Positions 1-8,362 of a stretch of DNA of 64,000 bases are shown piece by piece. The notes beneath the pieces were generated by a model that saw nothing but the letters and a program-made list of their open reading frames with translations, was not told the origin of the DNA and made no database searches. Source of the DNA: Mesobacillus maritimus. Its GTDB lineage: Bacteria > Bacillota > Bacilli > Bacillales > Cytobacillaceae. Numbering within the stretch: position 1 is the first letter of the stretch; each line of letters opens with the position of its first letter. The stretch covers positions 248,001-312,000 of the forward strand of contig NZ_JAMBNR010000001.1 of assembly GCF_023715205.1 (NCBI RefSeq), written 5' to 3'. The position numbers and the translations under genes are program-made.

Positions 1-509
1 TCAATTTCCATTACTTTTCGATAAGGAATCAGGCGTTGTTGATAAAGTTTTTCAATTAACAAGGAAAGTGCTAGCATTTTCCCTGTACCCTCGGGCCCTG
101 CCATTAAGATTGTATGTTGGACAATTCCTTTTCGTCGTGTAAGGAACGCTTTTTTAAAAGCTGTTGTTAGGTTATTAAGAAAAGCCGTTTGGTCATAAAT
201 CGATTGAGCTAACCCTTGATTAATACGTTCAAACACTTCATCCAAGTTATGTACGTTTTCTGTTGTACGTAAATGTTGAAATCCTTTTTTCGAATCTGAC
301 ATTACTTCTTTTACAGCACTACCCGATATCGGACTAGAATGTTTCGTTGATATTGGGGTAGTGGTTCCTCGATTCGTTACAAAACCTTTTTGGATACTGC
401 TTATCTGATTTCCGATTTTATCGGATTTTTTTCTAAATCCATGCTGTTTAATATAATCAACTAACTGGATTTCTGGTAAAATAATTCGGCTCCATCTTTC
501 AAATGACAT
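1..509 (-). CDS. AAA-family ATPase, N-terminal part (runs off the window)
   Basis: The leftward frame opens with ATG at 509 behind a GGGAG ribosome binding site and stays open to the left edge (about 169 residues). After about 120 residues without a recognised fold there is a Walker A-like GPEGTGKM preceded by a hydrophobic strand (HTILMA), then LALSLLIEKLYQQ, as in AAA/Clp-type ATPases. The first 80 residues (MSFERWSRIILP...) are basic and look like a non-catalytic lead region. The rest of the ATPase core lies outside the window, so the subfamily cannot be told. It is expressed away from the ArsR operon and separated from it by a terminator. Confidence 0.7.
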   Translation of the reverse strand, partial: MSFERWSRIILPEIQLVDYIKQHGFRKKSDKIGNQISSIQKGFVTNRGTTTPISTKHSSPISGSAVKEVMSDSKKGFQHLRTTENVHNLDEVFERINQGLAQSIYDQTAFLNNLTTAFKKAFLTRRKGIVQHTILMAGPEGTGKMLALSLLIEKLYQQRLIPYRKVMEI

Positions 510-606
510 AGTAGACTCCCTTAATTTTTTTTCAATCTTTTACTATTCTTTATAAAGGCTAGGATACGTATACAAATAGGATAGTCCCTAAAACCATTTT
601 TAAACC

Positions 607-647
607 AAAAGGAAAAGGCCGACACATTATGCCGGCCTTTTCCTTTT
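607..647 (-). terminator. Rho-independent terminator after the ArsR gene
   Basis: A 15-bp perfect inverted repeat, AAAAGGAAAAGGCCG and its complement, encloses an 11-base loop. The stem is flanked by A/T-rich runs on both sides. It sits just past the stop of the leftward ArsR gene and could also work in the other direction. Confidence 0.8.
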
Positions 648-689
648 GAGTTTCTTACTTGTTTTACTCTTTTAAATTGTCAATAAAGC

Positions 690-1013
690 TTAACTTTGGT
701 CATCATCTTCTACAAGGTGTTTTAGCATCGATAACTTATTGTTCCAGAACTGTTCATAATAATTTAGCCAGTCTCTCACTTCCACTAATGGGCCTGGGTG
801 TAACACATAAAGCTTTTCCCTTCCTACCTTGCGAGAACGAACGAGGTTGGCTTCCGTTAGAATGTGGAGATGTTTCACAATTGCTGTTCTGCTTACCGAA
901 AAGTTTTCTTTGATTTTTGTAATAGGGAGTTCTTCTTTTGCTAGCATTTCTAATACTTTCCGGCGCGTTGGGTCTGCAATTGCTTGAAAGACATCCTGCT
1001 TAGCAGCTGACAC
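690..1013 (-). CDS. ArsR-family winged-helix repressor
   Basis: A 107-residue winged-helix regulator. IADPTRRKVLEML (residues 12-24) and SVSRTAIVKHLHILTEANLV (39-58) are the HTH region, followed by a wing (GREKLYVL). No metal-binding Cys cluster is seen, so it is more like the regulators paired with SRPBCC proteins than metal sensors. The start is GTG, directly abutting the TAA of the upstream AHSA1 gene, with no good Shine-Dalgarno of its own, which suggests translational coupling. It probably represses its own operon through the paired boxes at 1473-1521. Confidence 0.85.
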   Translation of the reverse strand: MSAAKQDVFQAIADPTRRKVLEMLAKEELPITKIKENFSVSRTAIVKHLHILTEANLVRSRKVGREKLYVLHPGPLVEVRDWLNYYEQFWNNKLSMLKHLVEDDDQS

Positions 1014-1445
1014 TTATTGTTCGACTACTTTTTTCAGTTTTTGAACAATTCCGGACCAACCCTGGTTCATTCGCTCTCTGATCACTGAGCTTGTCTCTCC
1101 TGCTTTTCCAACAATTTCGTCAGGATGCTTCCACCCATCATGAATAAGTGTGAATTCTGTTTTCCCATCTAATTCTTTCAATTTAAACGAAACTTTCCAC
1201 CCTTCTGTATCCCATGAAAATGATAGGAGATGTGGCGCGTCCAGTTCCAACACCTTACATGGAGACGGTCCAAACGGTGATTGCAATTCAAATTCAAATC
1301 CAAGTTTCGGTTCAAAATTATTTGGCATAAACCATGCTTCAATTCCTTCTGCGGTCGAAACCACTTCCCATACCTTTTGAATCGCAGCATTAATAGTAAT
1401 CGTTTGTTCAATCTTTGCTACAATATTTGAATGTTTATCTGTCAT
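1014..1445 (-). CDS. AHSA1/SRPBCC-domain protein
   Basis: A 143-residue single-domain START/SRPBCC (AHSA1-type) protein: strand-helix start [28 protein letters not shown], the central PFGPSPCKV and [16 protein letters not shown] strands, and a long C-terminal helix ending in [18 protein letters not shown]. The fold binds hydrophobic ligands; the ligand here is unknown. It is first in a two-gene operon with the ArsR regulator. The usual order in Bacillus is regulator first, so this reversed order with stop-to-start abutment is slightly unusual. The start is ATG, with a TTTCTCCTC complement (GAGGAGAAA) upstream as ribosome binding site. Confidence 0.85.
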   Translation of the reverse strand: MTDKHSNIVAKIEQTITINAAIQKVWEVVSTAEGIEAWFMPNNFEPKLGFEFELQSPFGPSPCKVLELDAPHLLSFSWDTEGWKVSFKLKELDGKTEFTLIHDGWKHPDEIVGKAGETSSVIRERMNQGWSGIVQKLKKVVEQ

Positions 1446-1472
1446 TTGTTTTTCTCCTCAGTTTTCAAAATT

Positions 1473-1521
1473 ATAACACCTAAAGGTTACATATCGAATA
1501 ATATAACACCTTTAGGTTATA
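1473..1521. promoter_or_regulatory. Tandem dyad boxes upstream of AHSA1-arsR
   Basis: Two copies of nearly the same imperfect dyad, AACACCTAAAGGTT (within 1473-1490) and AACACCTTTAGGTT (within 1502-1521), lie about 29 bp apart and 28-76 bp upstream of the AHSA1 start. Spacing close to three helical turns, plus a linked ArsR-type repressor, make them likely operators. That the ArsR protein binds here is inference. Confidence 0.55.
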
Positions 1522-1546
1522 GGTCAACCCCTTTCTACCAATTTAC

Positions 1547-1564
1547 TGGATGGTGCCTGGCACC
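1547..1564. repeat. GGTGCC-N-GGCACC palindromic repeat, copy 1
   Basis: The stretch TGGATGGTGCCTGGCACC is one of four copies in the window of a short dispersed palindrome. It lies between the AHSA1 promoter and the stop of the small leftward gene ending at 1578. This copy has only the right half of the longer hairpin seen at 1889-1932. Confidence 0.75.
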
Positions 1565-1577
1565 TGGAAATAACCAC

Positions 1578-1844
1578 CTAGTCATGATACAAAGATTCAA
1601 TTTGTGTTAAGTCATTCAACAAAGATTTCACTTCCTCTTTTGATAGGCGTATTAGTAATTGATCAAATAGTGAAACTACTTGGCCATCGTCCGCTTGATG
1701 CTTTTCTAAGTAACTCGATAGATTTTGTATTTGTTTTTCATTTAATGTCGTTACTGTATAGAAGCTTTTAATACTTTCTAATGTAAATACATTTTCAGTC
1801 TCATCAAATTGACCGGACAAAATCGTTCCATTAACGGTTTGCAA
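1578..1844 (-). CDS. Small hypothetical protein
   Basis: I do not recognise this protein of about 88 residues. It starts with a short strand-rich part (LQTVNGTILSGQF, then VFTLESIKSFYTV) and continues with amphipathic helices (NEKQIQNLSSYLEKHQ and FDQLLIRLSKEEVKSLLNDLTQIESL). It is soluble, acidic and has no signal peptide. A TTG start at 1844 is preferred because a strong GAGGTGG sits five bases before it; the upstream GTG at 1851-1853 overlaps that ribosome binding site. It is flanked on both sides by copies of the GGTGCC palindrome. Confidence 0.55.
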   Translation of the reverse strand: MQTVNGTILSGQFDETENVFTLESIKSFYTVTTLNEKQIQNLSSYLEKHQADDGQVVSLFDQLLIRLSKEEVKSLLNDLTQIESLYHD

Positions 1845-1888
1845 CTGGACCACCTCATTTAGAATTTACCTTTATTTTTCCAACAAAA

Positions 1889-1932
1889 AGGTGCCGGTCG
1901 CCATCCAATTTCTGGATGGTGCCTGGCACCTT
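1889..1932. repeat. GGTGCC palindromic repeat, full hairpin form, copy 2
   Basis: The left arm AAGGTGCCGGTCGCCATCC pairs with the right arm GGATGGTGCCTGGCACCTT at 16 of 19 positions across a 7-base loop. This is the most complete copy of the family in the window. It sits immediately past the msrAB stop and may act as a transcript 3' end. Confidence 0.75.
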
Positions 1933-1940
1933 ACATTTTT

Positions 1941-2897
1941 TTACTGAAACAAGGCTAAATATGCTCCATATCCTTCTTCTTCTAATTTTTCTTTTGGAAT
2001 AAATCTCAACGCAGCAGAATTGATACAGTATCTAGCTCCATCTGGTCCGGGCCCATCATCAAATACATGCCCTAGATGTGTATCGCCGGTTTTTCCACGA
2101 ACTTCAATCCTTCTCATACCATACGAAGTATCAAGTTTTTCCTCTATCTCCGTTCTTCTAATTGGCTTCGTAAAACTTGGCCAGCCACAACCAGCATCAT
2201 ACTTATCTCTGGAGCTGAATAACGGTTCACCTGAGATAATGTCAATATAGATTCCTTCCTCAGTATGATCCCAAAATTCATTCTGAAATGGTGGCTCGGT
2301 TGCATTATTACGAGTAACTTCATATTGAATTGGTGTTAGTTCATTTCTCAATTCTTCATCGGATTTCGTTTTTTTCCAATTTTCCCGAATAAACCTTGCT
2401 CGACCAGAGCCTTCTTTATATAAGTTATAGTGAAATGCATTCTTTTTATAATAATCTTGATGCTTTTCTTCAGCACGGTAAAAAGGTGTCGCCGGTATAA
2501 TTTCCGTGACAATTGGCTTTTTGAATCGACCACTTGCAGCCACTTCTGCCTTTGAAGCTTCGGCTAATTTCTGTTGTTCTTCATTATGAAAAAAAATGGC
2601 TGTCCGGTACGATAAGCCGCGGTCATTGAATTGTCCACCCGCATCCGTTGGATCAATTTGTTGCCAAAATAACTCTAACAATTTTTTATATGGAAAAACT
2701 TCAGGATCAAAAGTAATTTGAACCGCTTCATAATGTCCTGTTGTGTCAGAACAGACTTCTTCATATGTAGGGTTTTCTTTGTGCCCCCCTGTATAACCAG
2801 AAACGATTTCCTTAATTCCAGGTTGTTCATCAAACGGTTGTACCATGCACCAAAAGCACCCACCTGCAAAGGTAGCTTTTTCCAATTTATCAGACAT
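1941..2897 (-). CDS. msrAB: Bifunctional peptide methionine sulfoxide reductase MsrA/MsrB
   Basis: A fusion of both stereospecific methionine sulfoxide reductases, repairing oxidised methionine in the cytoplasm. The MsrA domain (about residues 1-160) has the catalytic GCFWC motif near its N-terminus. The MsrB domain (about 180-318) carries AGCGWPSF and the catalytic Cys in [11 protein letters not shown], but lacks the paired CxxC zinc sites found in many MsrB enzymes. The ATG at 2897 is chosen because AGGGGTGA lies just before it; an in-frame TTG seven codons upstream would place that site inside the gene. It is a single gene, followed by a palindromic repeat. Confidence 0.95.
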   Translation of the reverse strand: MSDKLEKATFAGGCFWCMVQPFDEQPGIKEIVSGYTGGHKENPTYEEVCSDTTGHYEAVQITFDPEVFPYKKLLELFWQQIDPTDAGGQFNDRGLSYRTAIFFHNEEQQKLAEASKAEVAASGRFKKPIVTEIIPATPFYRAEEKHQDYYKKNAFHYNLYKEGSGRARFIRENWKKTKSDEELRNELTPIQYEVTRNNATEPPFQNEFWDHTEEGIYIDIISGEPLFSSRDKYDAGCGWPSFTKPIRRTEIEEKLDTSYGMRRIEVRGKTGDTHLGHVFDDGPGPDGARYCINSAALRFIPKEKLEEEGYGAYLALFQ

Positions 2898-3409
2898 AAA
2901 TGTCACCCCTATGATCAAAACTTGCCTTCCATACTCAGGGTTTAACCTGTGGAAGAGTTATTAATTATTAAGGCTACACGTTTCCATTCTTTTGCGCAAC
3001 TATTATGCCAGCGAATATTCCCCTTATCTAAAGCTCTGTCCTCAAACTTTGTTTTTATTGAACCTAAAAATGGCCTAGTGATTTAGATTATACTCAAAAA
3101 TAGTTCATTAAAGAGAAAAGAACTTATAGACTTAATTTAAACATACTCTAAATAGCTACTATTGCGTAAATATCGGCATTCGGATTTTACGAAACAGTCT
3201 ATCTAAATACTTTACCAGAACATATTTACTGTTCCTTCATAATCAACAATTAAAAACTTGGTTTAAACACAGTCTTTTTCTTTGTGCATAAAGTGAATTA
3301 TTAACGCCCTTTTAAAAAATTGTTCCTGTTTTTAACTGACTAAAAATGACAATGACCAATTTTTAGGGATAAGTCTATCAAAAGAATAAAATAAGGAGGG
3401 AAAATCCCT
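2898..3409. other. Gene-free stretch with a decayed repeat
   Basis: No convincing gene is seen between msrAB and the rightward gene at 3410. It holds the divergent promoters and, at 3030-3124, a weathered copy of the MITE-like repeat described separately. The AAGGAGGG at 3393-3400 is the ribosome binding site for the next gene. Confidence 0.5.
3030..3124. repeat. MITE-like element, decayed short copy
   Basis: It begins TAAAGCTCTGTCCTCAAAC, close to the family end AAGGCTCTTTTCTCAAAC, and finishes AGAGAAAAGAACTT, close to AGAGAAAAGAGCC. The interior has drifted. Length (about 95 bp) matches the short form of the family at 47274-47370. Confidence 0.5.
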
Positions 3410-4075
3410 TTGGTACCATCTCCCTATTTTTCCCGAAACAAAGCCCCTAATCTTTATGTAGCCGATGTTAACCAAGAATCCATCTTTCAGCAACCTCATG
3501 AAACATTTCCCACGAAAATAACCTGGGTATATGGTAAAAACACAGCAATAGAAGAAGCTAAGCTTCAAAATAATGAGGAAGATATTAATGCCCCCGTTAT
3601 AACTATCGAAAGCTACAATACATCTAACTCTGAAATCGAGTTTACAGAAACAAATTCAAAATTTGTTTCTGAAAATGTGACCTTACAAATGAGAAATCAC
3701 TCACTTGATTCTTCCATCCAAAATCTAAGAACTAATAACATGTCCCAAGATTATTTTTATTCAAAAGTACAACATAATCAAGCAACCGATCGCGCTTCAT
3801 CTAACGGTGCCGTGCAAGTTGAAGATGGGACAATAGAATCAACTGTTTCTTTTACATCCACGGAGGAAAAAAACACTTCAGAAACTAAGGGGTTAGCAAA
3901 GGTTTTTAAAAGTCTCAGTATTCATTCGCCTGTTAAATCTATTATTACTGAAGGCACTGAATTATTTGTTACAACTTTTCTGAAATATGACCAACAGAAT
4001 CAGCTCGTTCATTTTTCAAATAATGACAATCTATTTACGATTGATTGTGATAAAATTGACGGAATTTGTTTTTAG
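3410..4075 (+). CDS. Hypothetical protein, possibly a spore coat protein
   Basis: A 221-residue protein I cannot assign firmly. The N-terminus (SPYFSRNKAPNLYVADVNQ) and the final 60 residues (a helix, then SPVKSIITEGTELFVTTFL and strand-rich segments to GICF) look folded. The middle (about 55-150) is polar, low in hydrophobics and rich in N/S/T/E, so probably disordered. This plan, with a strand-rich tail, recalls the coat protein CotO, but I see no decisive motif. The TTG start is supported by AAGGAGGG ten bases upstream. The gene stands alone on the plus strand. Confidence 0.55.
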   Translation: MVPSPYFSRNKAPNLYVADVNQESIFQQPHETFPTKITWVYGKNTAIEEAKLQNNEEDINAPVITIESYNTSNSEIEFTETNSKFVSENVTLQMRNHSLDSSIQNLRTNNMSQDYFYSKVQHNQATDRASSNGAVQVEDGTIESTVSFTSTEEKNTSETKGLAKVFKSLSIHSPVKSIITEGTELFVTTFLKYDQQNQLVHFSNNDNLFTIDCDKIDGICF

Positions 4076-4180
4076 TACTGCAGACTATAAGTAAACAAGA
4101 AAAAAGTTAAATTAGCTAAATCATCTCTTGCCGCATAACTCCATTCCACAGTATCCTTCACATGATGATATCTCTTGCGG

Positions 4181-4367
4181 AAAGGCTGTTTTCGTAAAGT
4201 TTGTTGTTAAAATCCTAAAGCCCACTTTAACGAGAAATAAGCCTTTCTCTGCGCTACTACTTATTTTGTAAGCTCTTTTCTCCTCTTAAAAACGAATTTG
4301 GAATGGAATCATAGTTAAATCATTCTATATTCCTTTAAAAAGCAACAATGTTTCAGAAAAGAGCCTT
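4181..4367 (+). repeat. MITE-like element, long copy
   Basis: About 185 bp, running from AAAGGCTGTTTTCGTAAAG to CAGAAAAGAGCCTT. The ends are imperfect inverted repeats of about 26 bp (AAGGCTnTTTTCnTAAAnTT). An internal GTAAGCTCTTTTCTC box repeats the end motif. The same internal landmarks (TTGTTGTTAAAATCCTAAAGC, here split over 4201-4221) recur in the copies at 11.4, 16.9, 45.8, 49.5 and 50.1 kb. No coding capacity. Confidence 0.75.
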
Positions 4368-4544
4368 CGGAAAAGACAGCAATTTACTAATTTCTAATAA
4401 CTATTCAATCCCCAATTGGATGCCCTGAAAAGTTCTAGAATCATAACTGAAAATCATTGTTTTTATAAAGATTAGAAGCATAGGAAAACGCACACTAATT
4501 CTTTTGAAGAGGTTGAATTTGATTAAGATTTATCCTTTCCAGTG

Positions 4545-4572
4545 CAAAAAAGCCCCTTTTAAAACAAGGGGC
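4545..4572 (-). terminator. Terminator of the glcD-like gene
   Basis: The stem GCCCCTT/AAGGGGC has a 7-base loop and, read leftward, is followed by a run of six T. It lies 17 bp past the stop of the leftward FAD oxidase gene. Confidence 0.85.
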
Positions 4573-4588
4573 GACCTGCATAATGGTT

Positions 4589-5953
4589 TTAAAATACTTT
4601 CCCTGGATTTAGGATTCCTTTCTTGTCAATGATGTTTTTAATTTCCTGCATCAGTTCAACACTTTCTCCATGTTCTATCCGTAAAAACTGTTTCTTTCCA
4701 ATTCCTATTCCGTGTTCTCCCGTACAAGTCCCGCCTTTTTCAAGGGCATATTCGACAATTTGCTGGTTAATTGCCTCCACCTTTTTAATACTAGCCAAAT
4801 CATTGGCATCGATGGATAAAACCGCATGGTAGTTTCCGTCGCCAACATGTCCAAAAATAGCTGCATCCACACCATGAAATTCAACGAGCCTTCTTGTTTC
4901 TTTAATTGCATTCGGTAGCTCTGAAATTGGAACACATACATCCGTTGATAATAATCCTTTCCCAGGGTTTGCTGCCTGGATGGCAAAAGCAACTTGATGT
5001 CTCGCTTCCCAAAGTTGGGCACGTGCAAGCGTATCTTGTTCGAATTCAAATACTAAGCAACCTTCTTCTTTCGCTACTTCAGAGGCAAGTTCTACACCTT
5101 GATTTACCGCAAGCTGATTCCCACTCAATTCTAGAAACAATGTGGGAACCTCTTGATATGTTGTTCCTTTATAAGCATTAACAGCCTTGATCGTTGCTTC
5201 GTCTACTAATTCTACTTTTCCAAGTTCAATTCCAGCTTTTAACATGAAAGCTGCGGCACTTCCTGCTGCTTCAACACTTGGAAAAGTGGCTCTCGCTACC
5301 ACTGTAGCTTCGGGAATTCCTCGTAGACGTAGCGTGATTTCAGTAAAAACTCCTAATGTACCTTCCGAACCCACAAATAGCGAGGTAAGATTATATCCGG
5401 CAGAAGATTTTACAACCACCCCACCTGAACGAATTATGCGCCCTTCGGCCAATACTACCTCAAGCCCTAATACTTGATCTTTCATCGTTCCATATTTCAC
5501 ACTGTTTGTACCACTCGCATTTGTTGATACCATTCCACCAATCGACGCGTCAGCTCCAGGATCCACAGGGAAAAATAAGCCATATTTTTTTAATTCTTTG
5601 TTTAATTGACTTCTGGTAACACCTGGTTGAACTTTTACGTAAAAATCATCAGGGCGAACTTCTAGTATTTTATTCATCAGCGTCAAGTCTAAACTGATTC
5701 CTCCTTGACTAGGGATAATTTGACCTTCAAGGCTACTACCTACACCAAACGGCGTAACAGGAATCTTCCGTTCATTTGCATAAAGGAGGAGAGTCGATAT
5801 TTCTTCTTTTGATTTTGGGTAGACGACAATTTCCGGTTTTTGCGGTTGATGATAGGTCATACCCTTGCTATGTTGTTCAAGAATCGTTTCATTACGGGAG
5901 ATTCTGTCTGCGTCTTGGATGATGTTCAATATTTGATCATACATCACAGTCAT
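4589..5953 (-). CDS. FAD-linked oxidase, glycolate oxidase GlcD / D-lactate dehydrogenase type
   Basis: A 454-residue 2-hydroxyacid oxidase/dehydrogenase of the vanillyl-alcohol-oxidase fold. The FAD-binding domain (about residues 40-215) shows PVTPFGVGSSLEGQ, VQPGVTRSQLN and DPGADASIGGMVSTNASG. The cap/C-terminal FAD-oxidase domain ends with GHVGDGNYHAVLS and CTGEHGIGIGKKQFL, which carry the metal/substrate His residues. ATG follows GATGGAGG at seven bases. It is the last gene behind the 2-oxoacid dehydrogenase genes (100-bp gap) and may feed them: oxidation of a 2-hydroxyacid gives the 2-oxoacid. Substrate (glycolate or D-lactate) cannot be read from sequence. Confidence 0.85.
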   Translation of the reverse strand: MTVMYDQILNIIQDADRISRNETILEQHSKGMTYHQPQKPEIVVYPKSKEEISTLLLYANERKIPVTPFGVGSSLEGQIIPSQGGISLDLTLMNKILEVRPDDFYVKVQPGVTRSQLNKELKKYGLFFPVDPGADASIGGMVSTNASGTNSVKYGTMKDQVLGLEVVLAEGRIIRSGGVVVKSSAGYNLTSLFVGSEGTLGVFTEITLRLRGIPEATVVARATFPSVEAAGSAAAFMLKAGIELGKVELVDEATIKAVNAYKGTTYQEVPTLFLELSGNQLAVNQGVELASEVAKEEGCLVFEFEQDTLARAQLWEARHQVAFAIQAANPGKGLLSTDVCVPISELPNAIKETRRLVEFHGVDAAIFGHVGDGNYHAVLSIDANDLASIKKVEAINQQIVEYALEKGGTCTGEHGIGIGKKQFLRIEHGESVELMQEIKNIIDKKGILNPGKVF

Positions 5954-6054
5954 TTACAAACCTCCATCTTGACTAGTATAGGTCCTTACTGTGGCTAGTA
6001 ACCCGTATGCAATTCGCTTCTGCACTTAACAAATGAAGCTTGAGGAATTTCATA

Positions 6055-7359
6055 TTAGGAACTTTCTAAAATCAGCCTTTCAGGATTTTCGATATAAGAA
6101 TGCACCATCGCCATAAAAGCATTGGCAGGTTCACCATCAATGATCCGATGGTCGAATGTTAAGGATGTTCCCATTACATGACCAATAACAATTTCGTCAT
6201 CTACTACAATCGGTCGCTTTTTAATACTATGCACACCTAGGATTGCTACCTCAGGGTAATTGATAATCGGAGTTGCAAACCACCCTCCGTTTGCCCCTGT
6301 GTTAGAAATTGTAAACGTACTACCAGACATTTCAGCAGGTTTTAGCTTTCGCTCACGGGCCCTTATCGTTAAATCCTGAATTTCTATCGCAATCTCTAAT
6401 ACCGTTTTTTGATCTGCATTCTTAATAACTGGGACAATTAACCCTTCCTTTGTAGCAGTCGCGATTCCAATATGAATTTCCTTCTTGTAAATAATTTGCA
6501 TGTTCACATCATCGACTGTTGAGTTAAAAATTGGATATTGTTTTAATGCTTTAGTAAGTGCTTTGATTAAGAATGGTAAATAGGTAAGTTTCGCTCCGCG
6601 TGATTCCGCATGAGGTTGAAGCTGCTTCTTCATTTCTACCAATTTTGTTATAACTACTTCGTCCATACCTGTACAATGGATTGCTGTTGATTTTGACTTT
6701 ATCATATTATTGTAGATGACTTTTCTTATACCTTGGATAGGTTCAACCTGATGTTGTTGATCGTTTGCAGTTGTTTCAAACGTTTGTTTCGGAACTTCCG
6801 TTATATGGGCTAATTCTGGAACGATTGTCGCAGCAATCTCTTTTTCAGATTGATGATGATATTGGCGAACATCTTCTTCGGTTACTTTGCCAGCTTTTCC
6901 AGTCGGAGTTACTTTCGTAATATCGATTCCTAACTCCCTAGCAAGTTTTCGGACAGATGGTGCGGCAATAACCCGTTTCTTTAATGGTCGATACGAAGAC
7001 CCTTGGTCAGATTGAATGGTAAGTTGTTTTTGATTCGATGACTCCATGTTGGGTATGGATTCTGGTTGAGGTGTTTGAGGGTGTTTGTCTGGTTGTGATT
7101 GATTACGATTTCGTTGTTCATAATCTTCAACTATAGTTATTAATGTTTTCCCTACTTTTACTACATCTCCCTCTGCGGCCCCTAAAGATTGAACTTTTCC
7201 GGTGACAGGAGAAGAAATTTCAACTACGGCTTTATCCGTTTGTACCTCGACTATATTATCATTTTCCTTTACATAGTCCCCTTCCTTAATGAACCATGTT
7301 AAAACCTGGGCCTCGTGTAAACCTTCTCCTATATCAGGGAGTTTAAATTCATATGCCAT
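6055..7359 (-). CDS. 2-oxoacid dehydrogenase E2, dihydrolipoamide acyltransferase
   Basis: The acyltransferase core of a pyruvate- or branched-chain-type complex. From the chosen start it is 434 residues: a lipoyl domain with the lipoylated Lys at about 43 (QTDKAVVEISS), a Q/P/S-rich linker, a peripheral-subunit-binding domain at about 134-170 (APSVRKLARELGID, GKAGKVTEEDV), then the catalytic domain ending with the HxxxDG signature in TFDHRIIDGEPANAF. ATG at 7359 is preceded by AAAGGAG; the longer open frame upstream overlaps E1beta and is not needed. It lies 22 bp after the E1beta gene. Confidence 0.93.
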   Translation of the reverse strand: MAYEFKLPDIGEGLHEAQVLTWFIKEGDYVKENDNIVEVQTDKAVVEISSPVTGKVQSLGAAEGDVVKVGKTLITIVEDYEQRNRNQSQPDKHPQTPQPESIPNMESSNQKQLTIQSDQGSSYRPLKKRVIAAPSVRKLARELGIDITKVTPTGKAGKVTEEDVRQYHHQSEKEIAATIVPELAHITEVPKQTFETTANDQQHQVEPIQGIRKVIYNNMIKSKSTAIHCTGMDEVVITKLVEMKKQLQPHAESRGAKLTYLPFLIKALTKALKQYPIFNSTVDDVNMQIIYKKEIHIGIATATKEGLIVPVIKNADQKTVLEIAIEIQDLTIRARERKLKPAEMSGSTFTISNTGANGGWFATPIINYPEVAILGVHSIKKRPIVVDDEIVIGHVMGTSLTFDHRIIDGEPANAFMAMVHSYIENPERLILESS

Positions 7360-7381
7360 TTCCTGCAACTCCTTTTGAAAT

Positions 7382-8362
7382 TTAGTGCGATAATACTTCG
7401 TGAATTCCTTGGCTAATTCTTGCTGCATTTGGCAACCAATCGTCTTCCACAGACGGTACCGGATAAGGTGTATCAAAGCCTGTAACGCGTATGATTGGCG
7501 CCGAAAGATGAAACAAGGCTTTCTCGTTAATTAGTGCCGAAATTTCTGCTCCAGGTCCTCCTGTTTTTACTGCTTCGTGAACGATGACTGCACGGCCGGT
7601 TTTTTGAACTGAAGCAATAATAGTGTCTTCGTCCAATGGTGCGATCGTACGCAAATCGATTATTTCAATCGATAGCCCTTCTTGTTTTTCAAATTGTTCG
7701 ACAACGGTTTTCACAAGTGGCACAGTTGGTCCATACGTGATGACTGTCAAATCTTCCCCTTCTTTTAATACATTGGCCTTGCCTATCTCAAGAAGGTAAT
7801 CCTCTTCCGGTACTTCTTCTTTAAAAGCCCGATATAATTTCATTGGTTCCAGAAATAAAACTGGATCGTTGTCCCTAATCGATGCGGCTAGCAGTCCCTT
7901 AGCATCGTATGGCGAGCTTGGCATAACCACTTTCATTCCTGGGGAGTGTAAAAACAAACCTTCTAAACTATCAGAATGCAACTCTGGCGTTCTGACACCA
8001 CCACCGAAAGGAGATCGAACAACCATTGGAGCAGTTAGAGTTCCTGCCGAACGGAAACGAATCCTAGAAGCTTGGGCCGCCATTTGATCCATCGCTTCAT
8101 ATATAAAACCTAGAAATTGAATTTCTGCAACTGGACGTAATCCTCTTGCAGCCATGCCTACAGCGGTTCCAACAATCGCTGACTCTGCAATTGGCGTATC
8201 CACAACTCGTTTTTCTCCAAATAATGCTTGCAAACCATCCGTTGCTCGGAATACCCCACCATTTTTGCCGATATCTTCCCCTAAACAAATCACTCGATTG
8301 TCACGTTCCATCTCTTTTTGTAAAGTAAAATTGATTGCTTCAATCATCGTCATTTTCGTCAT
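7382..8362 (-). CDS. 2-oxoacid dehydrogenase E1 component, beta subunit
   Basis: A 326-residue transketolase-like beta subunit that pairs with the E1alpha protein to decarboxylate a 2-oxoacid and acylate the E2 lipoyl group. The pyrimidine-binding half (CLGEDIGKNGGVFRATDGL, VDTPIAESAIVGTAVGMA, MAAQASRIRFRSAG) is intact, as is the transketolase C-terminal domain (IDLRTIAPLDEDTI, HEAVKTGGPGAEISALI). Its start overlaps the E1alpha stop by four bases (ATGA-type), typical of coupled subunits. Sequence alone does not separate pyruvate from branched-chain substrates. Confidence 0.93.
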   Translation of the reverse strand: MTKMTMIEAINFTLQKEMERDNRVICLGEDIGKNGGVFRATDGLQALFGEKRVVDTPIAESAIVGTAVGMAARGLRPVAEIQFLGFIYEAMDQMAAQASRIRFRSAGTLTAPMVVRSPFGGGVRTPELHSDSLEGLFLHSPGMKVVMPSSPYDAKGLLAASIRDNDPVLFLEPMKLYRAFKEEVPEEDYLLEIGKANVLKEGEDLTVITYGPTVPLVKTVVEQFEKQEGLSIEIIDLRTIAPLDEDTIIASVQKTGRAVIVHEAVKTGGPGAEISALINEKALFHLSAPIIRVTGFDTPYPVPSVEDDWLPNAARISQGIHEVLSH

